NCBI GenBank assembly: GCA_033439265.1
Contig: JAVTVX010000031.1
Coordinates: 9,223,501 to 9,287,500, forward strand
Length of the DNA stretch: 64,000 nucleotides
Reading direction: 5' to 3'
From: Dillenia suffruticosa
Taxonomy: Eukaryota > Streptophyta > Magnoliopsida > Dilleniales > Dilleniaceae
The notes below the pieces were generated by a model. The model was not told where the DNA came from. It searched no databases and saw only the letters and a list, made by a program, of their open reading frames with translations. The position numbers and the translations under genes were made by a program. Below, piece after piece: positions 60,901 to 64,000 of the stretch; the first letter of the stretch is position 1; each line of letters opens with the position of its first letter.

Positions 60901-62812
60901 TTATTTTCTTTATTTTCTTTTCCTTTTTATTTTTTTATCTATATATATTTTATTCTTGTTTTTCTTTTTTTTTTCTATCTTATATAAATTTGTCTCTCAA
61001 ATGGCTGACCCCAAATTTTGGGAATAAGGCTCAGTTTGTTGTTGTTGTAGAAATACTATAAAACAACAATATTTATATTATCACCACACTAGGAATCACA
61101 GACAAACATTAGGAATGAAAGAGATTAAAGGGAAGACCATCGTCAACCCCCCAAAAAATGAGGACCAGAACTTTGGCACAAACTTGAAATTCGTTAAATG
61201 GACACATAACAAAAGAAAATTATCATGCCAATTGCTTCCTTATAATTTAAATGCCATTCGGTTAAGTACAAAAGAAAGTATTAACTATCCACACAAAACT
61301 ATGTCACAACGCACAAAGATGCAAAGGATAGTACAAAAATGTATGACTATATGTGAAATAGCAAGACAACATTATGTTTGATTAGGGTGTGGTTTGGTAT
61401 TTTCTCTTTTTTTGTTTTGGGGGAGGGGGGGTTTCCAAAACCAGCTCTACAAAATACTTGTACTAGTCCCACCTAAATAAAGCAACTAATGATGGGACAT
61501 TAGAAAAAATGTACGGTGAAATACCTGTCAGTCAATAGTTTATCCCTGGTTGCAAGAGCTCCAAATAACAACACAGAAATTAGATACATGGCAGAAGTTG
61601 TGAGGGTTGCAGCTAAGGTTCCAACAGGAATTGAACGCTGAGTGTCCTTCAATGATGCCGAGCGATTTGAACCTGCCATTATTCCCGTTACAGCAGGGAA
61701 AAACAGACCAACCAATGCACTGACAATGGTGAAAATCACTCAGTCAGAACCATGAAGAAACCAATCGACCTCCAATACAGAAAATCAGCTCAAATGAACA
61801 CAGTTGTGGAAAGATGATTTACAAAGGTTATCAATTAACACCACAGCACAACTGATATTTCCATTTCTGTATTTATAGATTTTGAGGCATAGTTCTTCAC
61901 ATTCAAAACTACCAACGCGCCATGGGCACACTGTATCATTAAGTCGTAATTTAACAAGAAAGCTGCCTGCTGAATAAAATAGACAGAATTGTCACATCCA
62001 AAACTTTTCAAGTCTCTAAAAAGAGAAAGGTCAGGAAGCCCATGTTTCACCAATGCAAGCATTTCAAGAAAACACAATCATGAGATCACTCATGCTGTCA
62101 CTAATGGGTAAAGTATTAAGGCTAATTCACTTTATACACAATCTATAAACACGATAGAGAATGTTGTTACAAACTAAAAATAAACACAAACAAAAAGGGG
62201 AAACAAAAGAAAATTGTCCAAATCCTAAGCGTAAGATATATGGATAATATCAAGCGCATTAGGTACTATTCTGAAAACTGAGTGATCCAAGGGGGCCATG
62301 GTAACCACTACCACTAACACGTCAAACTACAAGAAACCAAATGCTAGAACCAGCAAAGCTGCACCACAAGTTAAATTTTGTTTAACTAAAATGTGGAATT
62401 CATTAGCTAAGCAACGGATTCCTTTTAATATAGTCCCACAAAACATGACTCCATCTACATGAAGACACAGAATATGTACCAACCGCCAGATGGTAAATGT
62501 ATCTTCTGAATTTGAAAAAATAATCAGCAAAAAATAATAATGAAGTGATCTTAAATAGCAAGAAGCCCATTGAAACCAAATGGTCTTAGAGATAGAACTA
62601 AACCCTAGGCAATGCACCAATTACTAACATTTGGTAGATATAGTCACTAGCAAGTCTTTTGTAGAAAAGAAACAGCACCTCAAGCTGCAAACCTTACTTG
62701 AAATTCCAATAGATAGATCCGTTAGGATCAGGTATTCCAGCATTATTCGTGAATTGATAATCAGAACTCCAATTATTTTTGAAGGACTCCAAACTCAAGC
62801 CCGTGATTCCAG
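54915..62812 (-). CDS. CCC1: Cation-chloride cotransporter CCC1, last five exons
   Basis: This gene belongs to the SLC12 family; plant CCC1 moves K+/Na+ with Cl- across Golgi/early endosome and plasma membranes. Exons on the - strand, with GT-AG borders and matching phases: 62812-62698, 61719-61525, 57234-56834, 56277-56116 and 56005-54915 (stop TAG). They encode about 654 residues; the family has about 975, so roughly the first 320 lie beyond 64,000. Seen in order: [11 protein letters not shown], then [20 protein letters not shown] and [20 protein letters not shown] (transmembrane region), [11 protein letters not shown], more membrane segments ([19 protein letters not shown]), then the cytosolic C-terminal domain with [35 protein letters not shown] and the ending RRDVVTLFT. 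No stop or frameshift is seen. The intron 57235-61524 is enlarged by an antisense RTE LINE. Confidence 0.93.
57475..57640. repeat. ATT/TTA-rich simple repeat
   Basis: Interrupted trinucleotide runs of att/tta with occasional C or G, inside the CCC1 intron just before the RTE LINE. Confidence 0.8.
57765..61048 (+). mobile_element. RTE-clade LINE, near full length, decayed
   Basis: It begins near ccgccacggccggtcccaag and ends with aaggctcagtttgttgttgttg, the TTG-type tail of plant RTE elements. The order is apurinic endonuclease (58019-58720), linker (about 58740-59340), reverse transcriptase (about 59370-60120, with [23 protein letters not shown] and the catalytic LFADDIVLV) and a C-terminal region (to about 60800, [12 protein letters not shown]). 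About 3.28 kb is the usual RTE size. The frame is lost by a stop at 58718, another near 58828, frame changes near 59060, 59550 and 60095, and further stops. It lies antisense in a CCC1 intron. Confidence 0.88.
58019..58720 (+). pseudogene. RTE LINE endonuclease domain
   Basis: An open stretch of 233 codons with the exonuclease-endonuclease-phosphatase fold motifs: CLQEAKW (catalytic Glu), GGDLNEHVG (Asp/Asn) and SQIDFFL (late Asp). It belongs to the class often misannotated in plants as 'craniofacial development protein 2-like'. In intact elements the frame runs on into reverse transcriptase; here it ends at TAA 58718-58720. It would nick target DNA to prime reverse transcription. Confidence 0.85.
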
Positions 62813-64000
62813 CTGCATGAAGCATTGCATGAACCGTAAGTATTTCATTTGAACTCTCCATATTTAAAATACAGTATTTTAATCATTCTTCCCACAATGC
62901 ATTTCACAATTTTAAAGAAGTCTATGAACATGCAAATGGAAGCTGTTTCAAAAGATTAATAAGGGAGGCATTATCGAGTGGAACAACCAGCAGCCAACGA
63001 AATTGTCCATAATATGTAAAGCAATCCAAAACCTCTATAAGTTAATAAACAAATTCAACTAGATAAAGAAAATCGTATCCTCCAATTTGTAGAAATTAGG
63101 CTGCTCCTATATATTTTATATCACCCGTCCATTAAGGCAATTAAAGTACCAATTTAAGGTTTATGAAAGACCCTTCCTTCTTCATTTTTCTAGAAAAAGA
63201 GAAAAAATGATAGAAGCGCACCAAAGAAGTATTATCCAAGAACAAAAGGATAATATAACAGCTTTACTGTCTACCAGATCAATCAAGAAAACGAAAATCT
63301 ATAGCTTCATTCGTTACATGTCAATGCTAAGAAAATAAGAAATACAGGGTTAGCAAATATTGATCCATCAAAGCTTCAAAAGCTAATAAGAAATATAGGT
63401 GTCACTCGTCCTTTTATGAATCTCACCACCCTAAAATTGCAGTCTCACAAAGGAAGGTCAATCAATAAGTTCATTCACAGGGATGGACTTCAAACAATTT
63501 GATTCTTCACACCCTGAATTGGGAGCAGTCGCTCAAACAGATTTGCTGAACCCAACTGACAGGCGAAGAATATGGCATGTAGATATACCAAAGGCATTTA
63601 GTCTCCCTCCTATTGTCGGGCATGGCCCCTTGCGCTATTAACCCAGAGCTCTGAGTGCCTTCCAAGTAAATTTCACCAAGTGAAAAGATAAGTTCAACTT
63701 CCAGAAAATAGAATAAGAGAGAGCAAAGTCTCAACAAGACAACGTAGAGATACTGAATTTCAAGAGCCGGTATGTGAACTTGCAAACAGGGCAAATCAAG
63801 AGGCTAAACTGGCAGAACGTCTCCTATTTCTTAGATTCAGAAATGAAAGCTCCTAGTTCACAATTCACACTCATTCACATAGAAAGGGGGAGCGTAAATA
63901 CAAATAGGAGTATCATATCATGGAAAGTAGGAAAATGATCTAGCAAGGATGATCTAGTACGCCAAAGTGCCCATAACACCTAATTAGCATATCAAACAAT
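62813..64000 (-). other. CCC1 intron continuing beyond the window
   Basis: No CCC1 exon upstream of 62812 could be recognised by translation on the - strand. The stretch appears to be one long intron, or a region whose exon is too short to recognise. Confidence 0.5.

Noticed and set aside
61835-62620. Open frames on the - strand inside the CCC1 region.
   Set aside because: They do not match the cotransporter and lie between exons with correct borders and phases, so they are intronic.

Overview
The window is nuclear DNA of a flowering plant, most likely a eudicot with a large, repeat-rich genome. The evidence is the AT-rich intergenic DNA, GT-AG introns, plant-type LTR retrotransposons of several lineages (Ty1/copia, Tat-like and Athila-like Ty3/gypsy), a CACTA transposon, a hAT MITE, tRNA-derived SINEs, L1 and RTE LINEs, and two recognisable host genes: a PHT1 phosphate transporter and a CCC1-type cation-chloride cotransporter. 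The species cannot be named from the sequence. No rRNA, tRNA gene or CRISPR array is recognisable.

Positions 1 to about 36,820 form a single nest of transposons. The host is a + strand Ty1/copia element, visible as three separated blocks (6747-6935, 22133-22375 and 34175-36820). Three elements sit in it: a CACTA DNA transposon (left edge to 6746, - strand), a Tat-like gypsy element (6936-22132, - strand) and a large non-autonomous LTR element (22376-34174, - strand). The gypsy element contains a 739-bp hAT MITE (9420-10158) and an Athila-like element with gag and protease only (13911-20962). The non-autonomous element contains a 3.7-kb solo-LTR-like insertion (23898-27621).

Positions 36,820-40,922 hold a perfect 55-bp tandem duplication, a SINE with a 13-bp target duplication, a CACTA-derived non-autonomous element and the probable old promoter of PHT1, with one P1BS-like site. 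A second Ty1/copia element (40923-48276, - strand) has recognisable LTRs, a 5-bp target duplication, and LTRs about 8% apart by eye. It lies only 164 bp upstream of the PHT1 start codon. The intronless PHT1 copy (48445-50054) is frameshifted by a small tandem duplication and is probably a pseudogene.

Downstream come an inverted-repeat-bounded element holding a second SINE (50515-51844), a 5'-truncated L1 LINE (- strand), a short + strand L1 fragment, and the last five exons of CCC1 (- strand, 54915-62812). The first part of CCC1 lies beyond 64,000. One CCC1 intron carries a nearly full-length but decayed RTE-clade LINE in antisense orientation.

There is no operon-like cooperation between genes here. 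The theme is one living-looking host gene (CCC1) and one decayed host gene (PHT1) in a dense transposon graveyard. I did not find a convincing new biological system. The most unusual items are the perfect 31-bp hairpin at the left edge, the exact 35-nt duplication inside the antisense ORF of the gypsy element, the dense bidirectional GTCGAATG-type motif of the non-autonomous LTR element, and the stepwise loss of the PHT1 gene.
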